DNA from: S5-327 sp965116015 | GTDB lineage: Bacteria; Chloroflexota; Dehalococcoidia; Lucifugimonadales; Australimonadaceae | Assembly: GCA_965116015.1 (NCBI GenBank) | Contig: OZ220477.1 | Coordinates: forward strand, 1,550,001 to 1,614,000 | Direction: 5' to 3' | Length of the DNA: 64,000 bases | Part shown: piece by piece, positions 1-8,471 of the stretch | Position numbering within the stretch: position 1 is the stretch's first letter | Layout of the letters: each line of letters starts with the position of its first letter | Position numbers and translations under genes: made by a program | Notes under the pieces: generated by a model | What the model saw: the letters and a program-made list of their open reading frames with translations, nothing else | The model's database searches: none | Told to the model about the DNA's origin: nothing

Positions 1-483
1 ACGAGCCGGGCGTTGTTGATTGTGGAGCAGTTTTCGCGGGTCGCGCCTGTTCGTGTGGATATTGCGGATTCTGTTGAGTATTACCGGCGGGCGTTCGTTG
101 GGGAGGGGACGAACGAGCGGATCGCTGAGCGGGGGCGCCAGACGGGGAAGGAGCTTGGGGCGGATCCTGCGGGGGCTGTGGCGGAGCTGCGGGACCGCGT
201 GCTGGCGCGCGTCGACGCGCTGCCGGACGATCACGCGCTGGGGACGCTTATCGGGGGGATGAGGCTGGTCGATTATCTTCCGGGGCGGACGATGGAGTTG
301 GTTGTGCATACGCTGGATATCGCGGAGGCGATCGGGGTTGCGATTGAGCCTCCGCGCGGGGCGTTGCGGGACGCGCTTCATCTTCTGGCGGATCTGGCAG
401 TGGAGAGCGGCGCGGGGGCGTCGTTCGCGCTTGCGGCGACGGGTCGAGGGTCTGGCGGGGCAGGGTTTTCGGTTATCGGGTAG
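1..483 (+). CDS. Maleylpyruvate isomerase-type (MDMPI/DinB fold) protein, 5' truncated
   Basis: The frame is open from the first base, so the start codon and N-terminus lie outside the window; about 160 codons remain. The segment RTMELVVHTLDIAEAIG resembles the metal-binding end of the MDMPI_N helical bundle, where a His helps bind a divalent metal. Members include thiol-dependent isomerases, but most are uncharacterised, so no substrate is assigned. The C-terminal part is small and Ala/Gly-rich. A DNA methyltransferase follows after 23 bp on the same strand. The family call rests on a short recognisable stretch. Confidence 0.55.
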   Translation, partial: TSRALLIVEQFSRVAPVRVDIADSVEYYRRAFVGEGTNERIAERGRQTGKELGADPAGAVAELRDRVLARVDALPDDHALGTLIGGMRLVDYLPGRTMELVVHTLDIAEAIGVAIEPPRGALRDALHLLADLAVESGAGASFALAATGRGSGGAGFSVIG

Positions 484-506
484 GCGGCACGGGGAGCGGA
501 GGGGGC

Positions 507-1352
507 GTGAACACTATCGTTCTGGGGGACAATCTGGAGGCTCTGGGGCGTATCGCGGATGGGGCGGCGTCGCTTGTGTATATCGATCCGCCGTTCAATA
601 CGGGGCGGGCGCAGGGGCGGGAGCGGATCCGGGTGGCGCGGGACGATGAGGGGGGGGACAGGACGGGGTTTCAGGGGCGGCGCTACCGGACGGAGCGTTT
701 GGGGGGGATGTCGTTTCCGGATTCGTTCGCGGATTATGCGGAGTTTCTGGGGCCTCGGGTGGCCGAGGGGCGGCGGATTCTTGATTCTACGGGGTCGTTT
801 TTCCTGCATGTGGATTATCGGGAGGTTCACTATTGTCGGGCGCTGCTGGATGGGGTTTTCGGGCGGGAGGGTTTTATGAATGAGATTATCTGGGCGTATG
901 ACTATGGGGGGCGCTCGAGGAGGCGCTGGCCGGCGAAGCACGACAATATTCTGTGGTATGCGGCGGATCCTCGGCGGTATACGTTTCATTACGAGGCTGT
1001 TGAGCGTGTTCCGTATCTTGCTCCTGGTCTTGCGGGGGAGGAGAAGGCGAGGCGGGGGAAGGGGCTTACGGATGTGTGGTGGCATACGATAGTTCCGACG
1101 AGCGGTCGGGAGCGGACGGGATATCCGACGCAGAAGCCGCTGGGGATACTGGAGCGGATCGTGCGGGTTCATTCGAATCCGGGGGATCTGGTGGTGGATT
1201 TCTTTGCGGGGTCGGGGACGACGGGTGAGGCAGCGGCGCGTTTGGGGCGGCGGTATTATCTGATCGATAGCAATCCGGACGCGGCGCGGATTATGGCGGA
1301 GCGTTTGGCGTTCAGTAGTCCGGTGTGCGTGGGGTTTGGGGGGGAGTTGTAG
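507..1352 (+). CDS. Beta-class DNA methyltransferase (N6-adenine or N4-cytosine type)
   Basis: Transfers a methyl group from S-adenosylmethionine to an exocyclic amino group in DNA. Catalytic motif IV (YIDPPFNTG, about residues 25-33) precedes the SAM-binding motif I (DFFAGSGTT, 231-239). That order defines the beta class. The sequence between motif I and the end (LIDSNPDAARIM) fits the acidic loop that holds the SAM ribose. Length (281 aa) is normal for a solitary enzyme. It starts with GTG. No restriction endonuclease is adjacent, so it is probably an orphan, regulatory or protective methylase. The recognition sequence cannot be read from the protein by eye. Confidence 0.85.
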   Translation: MNTIVLGDNLEALGRIADGAASLVYIDPPFNTGRAQGRERIRVARDDEGGDRTGFQGRRYRTERLGGMSFPDSFADYAEFLGPRVAEGRRILDSTGSFFLHVDYREVHYCRALLDGVFGREGFMNEIIWAYDYGGRSRRRWPAKHDNILWYAADPRRYTFHYEAVERVPYLAPGLAGEEKARRGKGLTDVWWHTIVPTSGRERTGYPTQKPLGILERIVRVHSNPGDLVVDFFAGSGTTGEAAARLGRRYYLIDSNPDAARIMAERLAFSSPVCVGFGGEL

Positions 1353-1526
1353 GGGGCTCTCCCCTGCCCTGCTCTGGCGGCCTCTAGGGTCTTGCTGGTC
1401 AGGCTGTTGCCGGCGGGGATGGAGGCTATTCTGCGGCCCAGGGGCCTTGCTGGCCGGATTGTTGCTGGCGGGCGCTGACGGAGCTGATGGGGACTACGGA
1501 GGCGGCGGGGGATTCGAATTCGGGGA

Positions 1527-2597
1527 TTACGCGCTCGCCGAAGAGGCGGATGGAGTTGTGACGAGGCGGGTGGGCATTCTGCCGATGTGGTGGCTTCCGG
1601 CCCATACGGTGAAACCGAGGCGTTGCTGGGTTTCGGCGATCTTTCGGGCGACGGTTTCGGGGCTGCCGACGATGGCGAGGCCGTTGTTTATCCAGAAGTC
1701 GTAGGACTGGCGCGCTTTGGCGAAGATTCGGCCGTTGGCGCGAGTGTAGCGGGTGTTGTCGGTTCCTTTGCCGCGGGGGTCGCTGCCGAAGCCGATGCGG
1801 GTGTTGAGGACGTGTTCGCGGTCGATTCCGTAGTATTCGGGGAGGTAGGGTTCGGCTTGGGCGCGGGCTTTCTGGTCGGTTTCGGCGACGTGGACGACGC
1901 GGACGAGCATCTGTCGGGGCATTGGAGCGGGATGTTCGCATTCACGCCAGATGCGTCGGAAGTGTTCGAACTTGTCGACTAGTTCGTCGTCGGTGGAGAT
2001 GTTGGTGGCGATGTCGTTGTTGCGTTCGGCGGCCCATTCGAAGGCTCGGAGGCTATGGCATGCGATCCAGATGGGGGGATGGGGATGTTGGTAGGGTTTG
2101 GGCATCGGGAGCATTTCGTTGTACTGCCAGAAGCGTCCGTTGTGGGTTACTTCGGGTTTTGTCCAGGCGTCTTCGATGATTTTCATTGCTTCTTCGCTTG
2201 CGGCGTGGCGGTCGTAGTAGTTGATGCCCCAGCGGATGAATTCGTGTTCGTGCGTTCCGAGGCCGGAGCCGAATTCGACGCGTCCTTTGGAGAGGTGGTC
2301 GAGGGTGGCGACTTCCTGGGCGAGGCGCATTGGGTTGTGGAAGGGGAGTTGCCAGATCATTGCGCCGATGTGGATGCGCTGGGTGGCGGCGGCGACGGCT
2401 GTGAGGAAGACGGTGGGGGCGGTGATGGCTCCGATGTAGGAGGCTTGGTGTTCGATGATCCAGTAGTAGCGGTAGCCAAGGTCGTCCTTGAGGCGAGCCT
2501 GGCGGATGTGCTCGTCGTAGGCGGCAGCGGCGGAGCCAAGGCGTTTGATGTCGTTGATTTTGACGGCGCCCCAGGCGCCGAATTCGAGGACGGGCAT
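1527..2597 (-). CDS. LLM-class flavin-dependent oxidoreductase, probably frameshifted at its C-terminus
   Basis: Luciferase-like (beta/alpha)8-barrel monooxygenase using reduced flavin; substrate unknown. The N-terminal YYWIIEHQASYIGA and central WQLPFHNPMRLAQEVATLDH blocks match the neighbouring paralogue closely. After HIGRMPTRLV the frame reads TTPSASSASA and stops. The adjacent frame instead encodes NSIRLFGERVIPEF, matching the paralogue end (SSIKLFGQEIIPAFR). One base appears to be missing near 1555-1562. In the alternative frame the protein would end at 1426. This is either a sequencing or assembly error or a real mutation. The rest of the gene looks intact. Confidence 0.85.
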   Translation of the reverse strand: MPVLEFGAWGAVKINDIKRLGSAAAAYDEHIRQARLKDDLGYRYYWIIEHQASYIGAITAPTVFLTAVAAATQRIHIGAMIWQLPFHNPMRLAQEVATLDHLSKGRVEFGSGLGTHEHEFIRWGINYYDRHAASEEAMKIIEDAWTKPEVTHNGRFWQYNEMLPMPKPYQHPHPPIWIACHSLRAFEWAAERNNDIATNISTDDELVDKFEHFRRIWRECEHPAPMPRQMLVRVVHVAETDQKARAQAEPYLPEYYGIDREHVLNTRIGFGSDPRGKGTDNTRYTRANGRIFAKARQSYDFWINNGLAIVGSPETVARKIAETQQRLGFTVWAGSHHIGRMPTRLVTTPSASSASA

Positions 2598-2669
2598 GAT
2601 GGCGTGCTCCAGGAGGTTTAGGGATGGGTTTTACGGGTCAGCGGGGGGGGAGCTCTTGGAGGGGCGGGG

Positions 2670-3779
2670 TTAGCGGAAGGCTGGGATGATTTCTTGGCCG
2701 AAGAGTTTGATGGAGGATTCGACGATGGGGTGGGGCATTCGTCCGATGTGGAATTTGCCGGCGAAGTGGTCGTAGCCGATTTTCTCGCGTCCCTGGGCGA
2801 TTTTGCGGATGATGGTTTCGGGGGATCCGACGAGGGCGAGGCCGTTGTCGATCCAGAAGTCGTAGGAGCGGGCGCATTCGCGGAAGATGCGTCCGCGCTC
2901 GCGGATGTCGTGGGTGTCTTCGTTTCCCATTCCGCGGGGGTTGGAGCCGAAGCCGACCTGACTTGCGGCGACGAGTTCGCGACCGAGGGTGTTGGCTTCC
3001 ATAAGGTACTGGCGGGCTTGTTGGTGGGCTTTGTCGTCGGATTCGGCGACGTGGACGACGCGCATAAGGAATTGGCGGGGCATAGGGCCGGGGTGGTTGC
3101 AGGCTTTCCAGGTTTGGCGCCATTGGGTGAATTTCTGGATCATTGATTCGTCGGTGTCGATGTTCTGGGCCATGTGGTATCCGCGTTTGGCGGCGAAGTC
3201 GATGGCTTGGGGGCTGTGGACGGCGGCCCATATGGGTGGATGGGGTTTCTGGAGGGGCATAGGCTGGATGAGGGCTTCTTTGAATTGCCAGAATTTTCCT
3301 TCGTAGTGGAGGGGGGCGTTGGCACTCCAGGCGAGTTCGATGATGTCGAGGGCTTCTTCGCCCATCGCCTGGCGGTCGTAGAAGTTCATTCCCCATCGGA
3401 TGAATTCGTGTTCGTGGACGCCGATGCCTGTGCCGAATTCGGCTCGTCCGGCGGAGAGGTGGTCGAGGGCTGCGATGTCTTGGGCGAGTCTTACGGGGTT
3501 GTGGAAGGGAAGTTGCCAGATCATTGCGCCGAGTCTGAGGGATTCGGTGTGTCGGGCGACGGCGGTAAGGAATATCTGGGGGGAGGTTACGGCGCCGACG
3601 TAGGATCCCTGGTGTTCGAGTGTCCAGTAGTATTCGAAGCCTGAGCGTTCGATGAGCTGGGCTTGTCGGATGTGGGTTTCGTAGACGTCGGCGGCTGTTT
3701 GGGCTTGCATTACCTCGTAGGTTTGCATCTGGTCCCAAACTCCGAATTGCATACGGTTGGCGGGGTTCGCGAGGCTCAT
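2670..3779 (-). CDS. LLM-class flavin-dependent oxidoreductase
   Basis: A 369-residue luciferase-like flavin monooxygenase or reductase, probably cytoplasmic, with unidentified substrate. It shows the barrel core seen in the family: an EYYWTLEHQGSYVGA strand-loop, MIWQLPFHNPVRLAQDIAAL, and EFGTGIGVHEHEFIRWG. It is a tandem paralogue of the next gene downstream, so the two arose by duplication and may act on related substrates. The gene pair faces away from the gcv operon across a short shared promoter region. Its intact C-terminus (KLFGQEIIPAFR) is the reference that reveals the neighbour's frameshift. Confidence 0.88.
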   Translation of the reverse strand: MSLANPANRMQFGVWDQMQTYEVMQAQTAADVYETHIRQAQLIERSGFEYYWTLEHQGSYVGAVTSPQIFLTAVARHTESLRLGAMIWQLPFHNPVRLAQDIAALDHLSAGRAEFGTGIGVHEHEFIRWGMNFYDRQAMGEEALDIIELAWSANAPLHYEGKFWQFKEALIQPMPLQKPHPPIWAAVHSPQAIDFAAKRGYHMAQNIDTDESMIQKFTQWRQTWKACNHPGPMPRQFLMRVVHVAESDDKAHQQARQYLMEANTLGRELVAASQVGFGSNPRGMGNEDTHDIRERGRIFRECARSYDFWIDNGLALVGSPETIIRKIAQGREKIGYDHFAGKFHIGRMPHPIVESSIKLFGQEIIPAFR

Positions 3780-3889
3780 TAGGGGGGCTCCGTTTCTGGG
3801 GAATGGCGCCGTCCGCCGCCTCTCTCACGTCGAGGTCTGCGGAGGGCTGCTCTGTTTCTGGGAGGTTGGGTCTATGCTATCTGATTGGG

Positions 3890-3916
3890 TTGCGGCGGGG
3901 CGGGCTGGGGTAGACT
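3890..3916 (+). promoter_or_regulatory. Candidate gcvT promoter placed for a leaderless transcript
   Basis: TAGACT at 3911-3916 ends six bases before the gcvT ATG, the spacing expected when transcription begins at the start codon. A TTGCGG at 3890-3895 could be the -35 element, though the 15-base spacer is short. No glycine riboswitch-like sequence was recognised in the interval from 3780. Confidence 0.35.
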
Positions 3917-3922
3917 GGGGGC

Positions 3923-5032
3923 ATGAGCGAGGATTCGGGGCTGCGGGAGACGGCGCTGCACGCGGAGCACGTTGCGCTAGGGGGGCGGATGGTTCCGTTC
4001 GCGGGGTACGAGATGCCGGTGCAGTATGGGGGGATTCTGTCTGAGGCGCGGGCGGTGCGGTCGGCGGCGGGGATGTTTGATGTTTCGCATATGGGGAGGT
4101 TTTTCGTGGAGGGGCGGGACGCGCGGGCGTTGCTTGATTGGGCGCATACGGCGGACATTGGGGAGGGGATGCCGGTGGGGCGGGCGCGCTATGGGCTGGT
4201 GTGCAATGAGGATGGGGGGATTATCGACGATGCTCTTGTGTACCGGCTGGGGGCTGAGCGGTATTTGATTGTGGCGAATGCGGCGAACGCGGGGCGCGTT
4301 TGGGGGTGGCTTGAGGGCTGGCGGGCGGAGCGGTTTCGGGAGGCGTCGCTTGCGGATCGGACTGGGGATGTGGCGATGATTGCGCTGCAGGGGCCGGATG
4401 CTGTGGCGATGGCGTCGCGGGCGGCTGGGTTCGATGCGGGGGCTGTTCGTCCGTTCCGGGTTGCGGAGGCGGAGGGTCTGGGGGAAGGGGCGCTGGTCGC
4501 CCGGACGGGGTACACGGGGGAGGATGGGGTGGAGTTTATGCCGTCGACGGAGGCGGCGGTTGGTTTGTGGCGGCGGTTGCTGGAGGAGGGGGCGGTTCCG
4601 TGCGGGCTGGGGGCTCGGGATACGCTGCGGCTGGAGGCTGGGTTGCTGCTGCACGGTTCGGATATGGATGAGGGGGTGAATCCTGTGGAGGCGGGGTTGG
4701 AGCGGTTCGTGAATCTGGAGGGGGAGTTCTGCGGTGGGGAGGCTGTTCGGGAGGCTGCGTTGCGCGGGACGGGGCGGAGGCTTGCGGGGTTCCGGACGGA
4801 GGGGCGCGGGCCGTCGCCGAGGGCGCATGCGGAGATTCTGGGGGCTGAGGGGGAGGGGGTGATTGGGTTGGTTACGAGCGGGGGGTATTCGCCTTCTCTT
4901 GACACGAACGTGGGGTTGGGCTATGTTCCGTTGAGTTACGCTGCCGCCGGGACTGCGCTTCATATCGATGTGAGGGGGAGGCGAATTCCGGCTTGGGTGG
5001 TTCCGCTTCCATTCTATTCGAGGCCGAGGTAG
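3923..5032 (+). CDS. gcvT: Aminomethyltransferase, glycine cleavage T protein
   Basis: Takes the aminomethyl group from lipoylated H protein and passes the methylene to tetrahydrofolate, releasing ammonia. The N-terminal block (MVPFAGYEMPVQYGG), the GMFDVSHMGRF folate-site segment and the RTGYTGEDGVEF block are all typical of GcvT. The 369-residue length is normal. It is the first gene of a four-gene operon with H, P1 and P2 downstream. Its stop codon ends two bases before the gcvH ATG, implying translational coupling. Confidence 0.96.
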   Translation: MSEDSGLRETALHAEHVALGGRMVPFAGYEMPVQYGGILSEARAVRSAAGMFDVSHMGRFFVEGRDARALLDWAHTADIGEGMPVGRARYGLVCNEDGGIIDDALVYRLGAERYLIVANAANAGRVWGWLEGWRAERFREASLADRTGDVAMIALQGPDAVAMASRAAGFDAGAVRPFRVAEAEGLGEGALVARTGYTGEDGVEFMPSTEAAVGLWRRLLEEGAVPCGLGARDTLRLEAGLLLHGSDMDEGVNPVEAGLERFVNLEGEFCGGEAVREAALRGTGRRLAGFRTEGRGPSPRAHAEILGAEGEGVIGLVTSGGYSPSLDTNVGLGYVPLSYAAAGTALHIDVRGRRIPAWVVPLPFYSRPR

Positions 5033-5034
5033 GG

Positions 5035-5415
5035 ATGGCTGCGCCAGAGGATCGACGGTATTCGAAGGAGCACGAGTGGGCGCAGCGTCAGGATGACGGC
5101 TCGGTGGTGGTGGGGATTACTGAGTTTGCGCAGGGGGAGCTTGGGGATGTGGTGTATGTTGAGCTTCCGAAGCTTGGGGAGCGGGTTGCGCAGGGGGTTC
5201 GGATGGGGGAGATAGAGTCGGTGAAGGCGGTGTCGGAGCTTTATTCGCCGGTGACGGGGGAGGTGTCGGCGGTGAACGCTGAGCTTGTGTCGTCGCCTGA
5301 GCTGGTGAATGAGAGCCCTTACGAGGGGGGGTGGCTGATTCGGGTGACGCCTGATGATTTGTCGGAGCTTGGGGGATTGCTGGACGCGGCTGGTTACGCG
5401 TCGCTTACTGAGTAG
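5035..5415 (+). CDS. gcvH: Glycine cleavage H protein (lipoyl carrier)
   Basis: A 126-residue shuttle protein carrying intermediates between P and T proteins on a lipoyl-lysine. The lipoylation site is Lys64 in GEIESVKAVSELYSP, and the YSKEHEWA N-terminus is classic. The ATG at 5035 is chosen over an earlier in-frame start because it follows the gcvT stop directly and gives the usual length. No lipoate-attachment gene is seen in the window. Confidence 0.96.
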   Translation: MAAPEDRRYSKEHEWAQRQDDGSVVVGITEFAQGELGDVVYVELPKLGERVAQGVRMGEIESVKAVSELYSPVTGEVSAVNAELVSSPELVNESPYEGGWLIRVTPDDLSELGGLLDAAGYASLTE

Positions 5416-5462
5416 GGGCGGGTTGGGGAGTTCCAGGATGCTGAAGGAGCTGGCGGGGCGGC

Positions 5463-6788
5463 GTGTCTGAGTCTGGTTTCGTTTCGCCGTTCATACCTAC
5501 GACGGACGCTGATCGCGCTGCGATGCTGGCGGAGATCGGCGTTTCGAGCGTGGAGGATCTGTTCGGGGATATTCCTGAGCGTTTTCGTCATCCGGGGTTG
5601 AATCTGCCTGAGCCGATGGCGGAGATGCAGTTGCTGGCGGAGATGGGGGAGCTGGCGCAGCGGAACTTTCACGCGGGGGAGCATCCGAGTTTTCTGGGGG
5701 CGGGGGTTTACCGTCATTTCTGCCCGTCGGTTGTTGGGGCTCTGGCGTCGCGGGGGGAGTTTCTGACTTCGTATACGCCGTATCAGCCGGAGGTTTCGCA
5801 GGGGACGCTGCAGGCTCTTTACGAGTTTCAGACGCTGACGGCGCAGTTGTTCGGGATGGAGGCGTCGAACGCGGGGATGTACGACGGGGCGTCGAGCCTG
5901 GCGGAGGCGGCTCTTATGGCTTGCCGGATCACGAAGCGTTCGCTTGTGGCGGTTGTGGATACGGTGAATCCGCGCTATGTGGAGACTGTTCGGGCGTATG
6001 CGGGTCCGCAGGGGATCGAGGTGTACGCGATAGGGAGCGACGGTTCGGGGCTGCGCACTGGGAGCGCGTGCGTTGCGGCTCAGTATCCGAATTTCTTTGG
6101 TTACTTCGAGGATATGGGGAGGCTTGGGGAGGTTGCGCACGGGGATGGGGGGTTGTTTGTGATGTCGTGCGATCCGACGGCGCTGGCGATGTTCCGGCCT
6201 CCGGGTGATTTCGGGGCGGACATCGCGACGGGGGAGGGTCAGGCGCTGGGGGTTCCTGCGAGTTTCGGGGGTCCTTATGTGGGGATCTTCACTTGCCGTC
6301 AGGAGTATATTCGTCAGCTTCCGGGGCGTATAGCTGGGAGGACGGTGGACGCGCGTGGGGAGACGGGGTATGTGCTGACGCTGCAGCCGCGGGAGCAGCA
6401 CATACGGCGTGAGCATGCGACGTCGAACATCTGCACGAGCACTGCGCTGGTTGGGCTGTGGGCGACGATTTATACGTCGCTTCTGGGGAAGCGGGGTCTG
6501 CGGCATGTGGCGGAGCTGTGCTATGAGAAGGCGCACTATGCGGCTGGGCGGATCGCGGAGCTTCCGGGATACTCGCTGCCGATCGAGGGGGCGTTCTTTC
6601 AGGAGTTTGTTGTGAGCTGTCCGCGGGGGGCGGGGGAGACGCATTTGGCGCTGGAGGAGGCGGGGATTATCGGGGGTCTTGATGTGAGCGATCGCTATCC
6701 GAACGGGATGCTGCTGTGCGTTACGGAGGTGAATACGCGGGAGGAGATCGACCGGCTTGTCGCGGCGTTGGGGGAGGCGGGGAGATGA
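5463..6788 (+). CDS. gcvPA: Glycine dehydrogenase (decarboxylating) subunit 1
   Basis: N-terminal half of the two-subunit P protein, which decarboxylates glycine with pyridoxal phosphate. Typical segments include FIPTTDADRAAMLAEIGV near the start, SFLGAGVYRHFCP, and YTPYQPEVSQGTLQALYEFQ. The length of 441 residues suits the split-subunit form. The PLP-binding lysine is in the partner subunit. It begins with GTG and its stop overlaps the gcvPB start in ATGA. Confidence 0.95.
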   Translation: MSESGFVSPFIPTTDADRAAMLAEIGVSSVEDLFGDIPERFRHPGLNLPEPMAEMQLLAEMGELAQRNFHAGEHPSFLGAGVYRHFCPSVVGALASRGEFLTSYTPYQPEVSQGTLQALYEFQTLTAQLFGMEASNAGMYDGASSLAEAALMACRITKRSLVAVVDTVNPRYVETVRAYAGPQGIEVYAIGSDGSGLRTGSACVAAQYPNFFGYFEDMGRLGEVAHGDGGLFVMSCDPTALAMFRPPGDFGADIATGEGQALGVPASFGGPYVGIFTCRQEYIRQLPGRIAGRTVDARGETGYVLTLQPREQHIRREHATSNICTSTALVGLWATIYTSLLGKRGLRHVAELCYEKAHYAAGRIAELPGYSLPIEGAFFQEFVVSCPRGAGETHLALEEAGIIGGLDVSDRYPNGMLLCVTEVNTREEIDRLVAALGEAGR

Positions 6789-8290
6789 CGCGCGAGGGGT
6801 CTGCGGGGCGTCCTGGGGGGAGGGAGGAGGCTCACGATCGTCGGAGGCTGCTGATGGAGCGGAGCCGGGCGGGGCGGACTGGGGTTACGCTGCCGGGGTC
6901 TGATGTTCCGCCACAGGCTGCGCCGGATGCGTCGATGCTGCGGAGCGATCTGGAGTTGCCGGAGGTTACCGAGGGGGAGGTGGTTCGTTATTTCACGCAT
7001 CTGAGCCAGTTGAATTTCTGTATCGATACGAATTTCTATCCGCTTGGCAGCTGCACGATGAAGTACAACCCGAAGGTTAATGAGGCGATCGCGGGGCTGG
7101 CGGGTTTTGCGATGGCGCATCCTGCGCAGCCGGAGCGTCAGGCGCAGGGGGCGCTGGAGGCGCTATACCGGCTGCAGGAGCGGCTGCAGGAGGTGAGCGG
7201 TCTGCCGAAGGCGAGTCTTGCGCCGCTGGCAGGGGCTCAGGGTGAGCTTGCGGGGGTGTTGACGATCCGGGCGGCGCTCGACGCTCGGGGGGAGAGCGGG
7301 CGGCGGAGGATGCTGATTCCGGACACGGCGCACGGGACGAATCCGGCGTCGGCGGCGATGGCTGGGTTCGATGTTGTTTCGATTCCGTCGACGCGGGAGG
7401 GGGACATTGATCTTGCCGCTGTGCGGTCGGAGGCGGGGGAGGGTTTGGCTGGGGTGATGTTTACGCAGCCGACGACGCTTGGGTTGTTCGATCGGAATGC
7501 GGTTGAGATGTGCGAGGTTGTTCATTCGGCGGGGGGTTATGTGTACGGGGACGGGGCGAATATGAATGCGCTGCTGGGCAGGGTGAAGCTGGGGCATCTT
7601 GGGTTTGATGTGGCGCATATGAATCTGCACAAGACGTTTTCGACGCCGCATGGCGGCGGGGGTCCGGGGGCTGGTCCGATCTGTGTTACGGAGGAGCTTG
7701 CGCCGTTTCTGCCGGGGCCTGTTGCGACGGCGCGTCGGGAGGGGGATTTGGTTGTGTACGGGGCGGAGATGCCGGAGCGGAGCATTGGGCGGATCGGGGG
7801 GGCGCAGGGGAATTTCGGGGTTCTTATCCGTGCGCTGGCGTATATCACGCTGTTGGGGAGGCAGGGGATGCTGGACATCAGCGCGAATGCGGCGCTAAAT
7901 GCGAATTATCTGCTTGCGCGTCTGCGGGGGTTGTATGAGTTGCCGTATGACCGTTCGGTGATGCATGAGGTTGTGTTTTCGGCGCGGAAGCGGGCGGGCG
8001 CGAGCGCGCTTGATGTGTCGAAGCGGTTGCTGGACTATGGGTTTCATGCGCCGACGATGTATTTTCCGCTTGTTGTTGCGGAGGCGTTGATGATTGAGCC
8101 AACGGAGACTGAGTCGAAGGAGACACTGGACGCTTTTGTGGAGGCGTTGCGGCGGATCGACGCGGAAGCGGCGGAGGATGCGGGGTTTCTGCGGGGGGCG
8201 CCGTATGAGACGCCGATGTCGCGGTTGAACGAGGCGCAGGCGGCTCGGCGTCCGCAGTTGCGGTGGCGGGGTTCTGAGGGGTCTTCGTAG
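6785..8290 (+). CDS. gcvPB: Glycine dehydrogenase (decarboxylating) subunit 2
   Basis: PLP-bearing subunit of the split P protein. The Schiff-base lysine is Lys283 in MNLHKTFSTPHGGGGPG. The FYPLGSCTMKYNP and IPDTAHGTNPASAAM blocks are hallmark P-protein motifs. The ATG at 6785 is preferred because it forms a four-base ATGA overlap with gcvPA and gives the usual ~500-residue length (501 aa). It is the last gene of the operon; a run of ten G follows the stop codon. Confidence 0.95.
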   Translation: MTREGSAGRPGGREEAHDRRRLLMERSRAGRTGVTLPGSDVPPQAAPDASMLRSDLELPEVTEGEVVRYFTHLSQLNFCIDTNFYPLGSCTMKYNPKVNEAIAGLAGFAMAHPAQPERQAQGALEALYRLQERLQEVSGLPKASLAPLAGAQGELAGVLTIRAALDARGESGRRRMLIPDTAHGTNPASAAMAGFDVVSIPSTREGDIDLAAVRSEAGEGLAGVMFTQPTTLGLFDRNAVEMCEVVHSAGGYVYGDGANMNALLGRVKLGHLGFDVAHMNLHKTFSTPHGGGGPGAGPICVTEELAPFLPGPVATARREGDLVVYGAEMPERSIGRIGGAQGNFGVLIRALAYITLLGRQGMLDISANAALNANYLLARLRGLYELPYDRSVMHEVVFSARKRAGASALDVSKRLLDYGFHAPTMYFPLVVAEALMIEPTETESKETLDAFVEALRRIDAEAAEDAGFLRGAPYETPMSRLNEAQAARRPQLRWRGSEGSS

Positions 8291-8431
8291 GGGGGGGGGC
8301 TGGGCGGAGCGTCGGCGGCGGTCTTGCCGTTCCCGGGTTCTGTGGTTTGCGCGCTTGCCGGTGGGGGGCGCGATTGACCCGCTGTCCCGCTGTCCCGCCG
8401 TCTTGTTGTCCCGTTGTTCGTTCTGTTCGGG

Positions 8432-8437
8432 TATGCT
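8432..8437 (+). promoter_or_regulatory. Candidate -10 element of the peroxiredoxin gene
   Basis: TATGCT lies 34 bases before the ATG at 8472, after a stretch with repeated TGTCCCG units (about 8379-8412). No convincing -35 at standard spacing was found. A purine-rich ribosome site (GAGGAGGAGG, about 8456-8465) precedes the ATG. Confidence 0.3.
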
Positions 8438-8471
8438 GTTTGGTGGAATGCAGCCGAGGAGGAGGTTTTCG

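Noticed and set aside
3780..3922. Glycine riboswitch upstream of gcvT
   Set aside because: The conserved tandem aptamer sequences are not present and the interval is too short.
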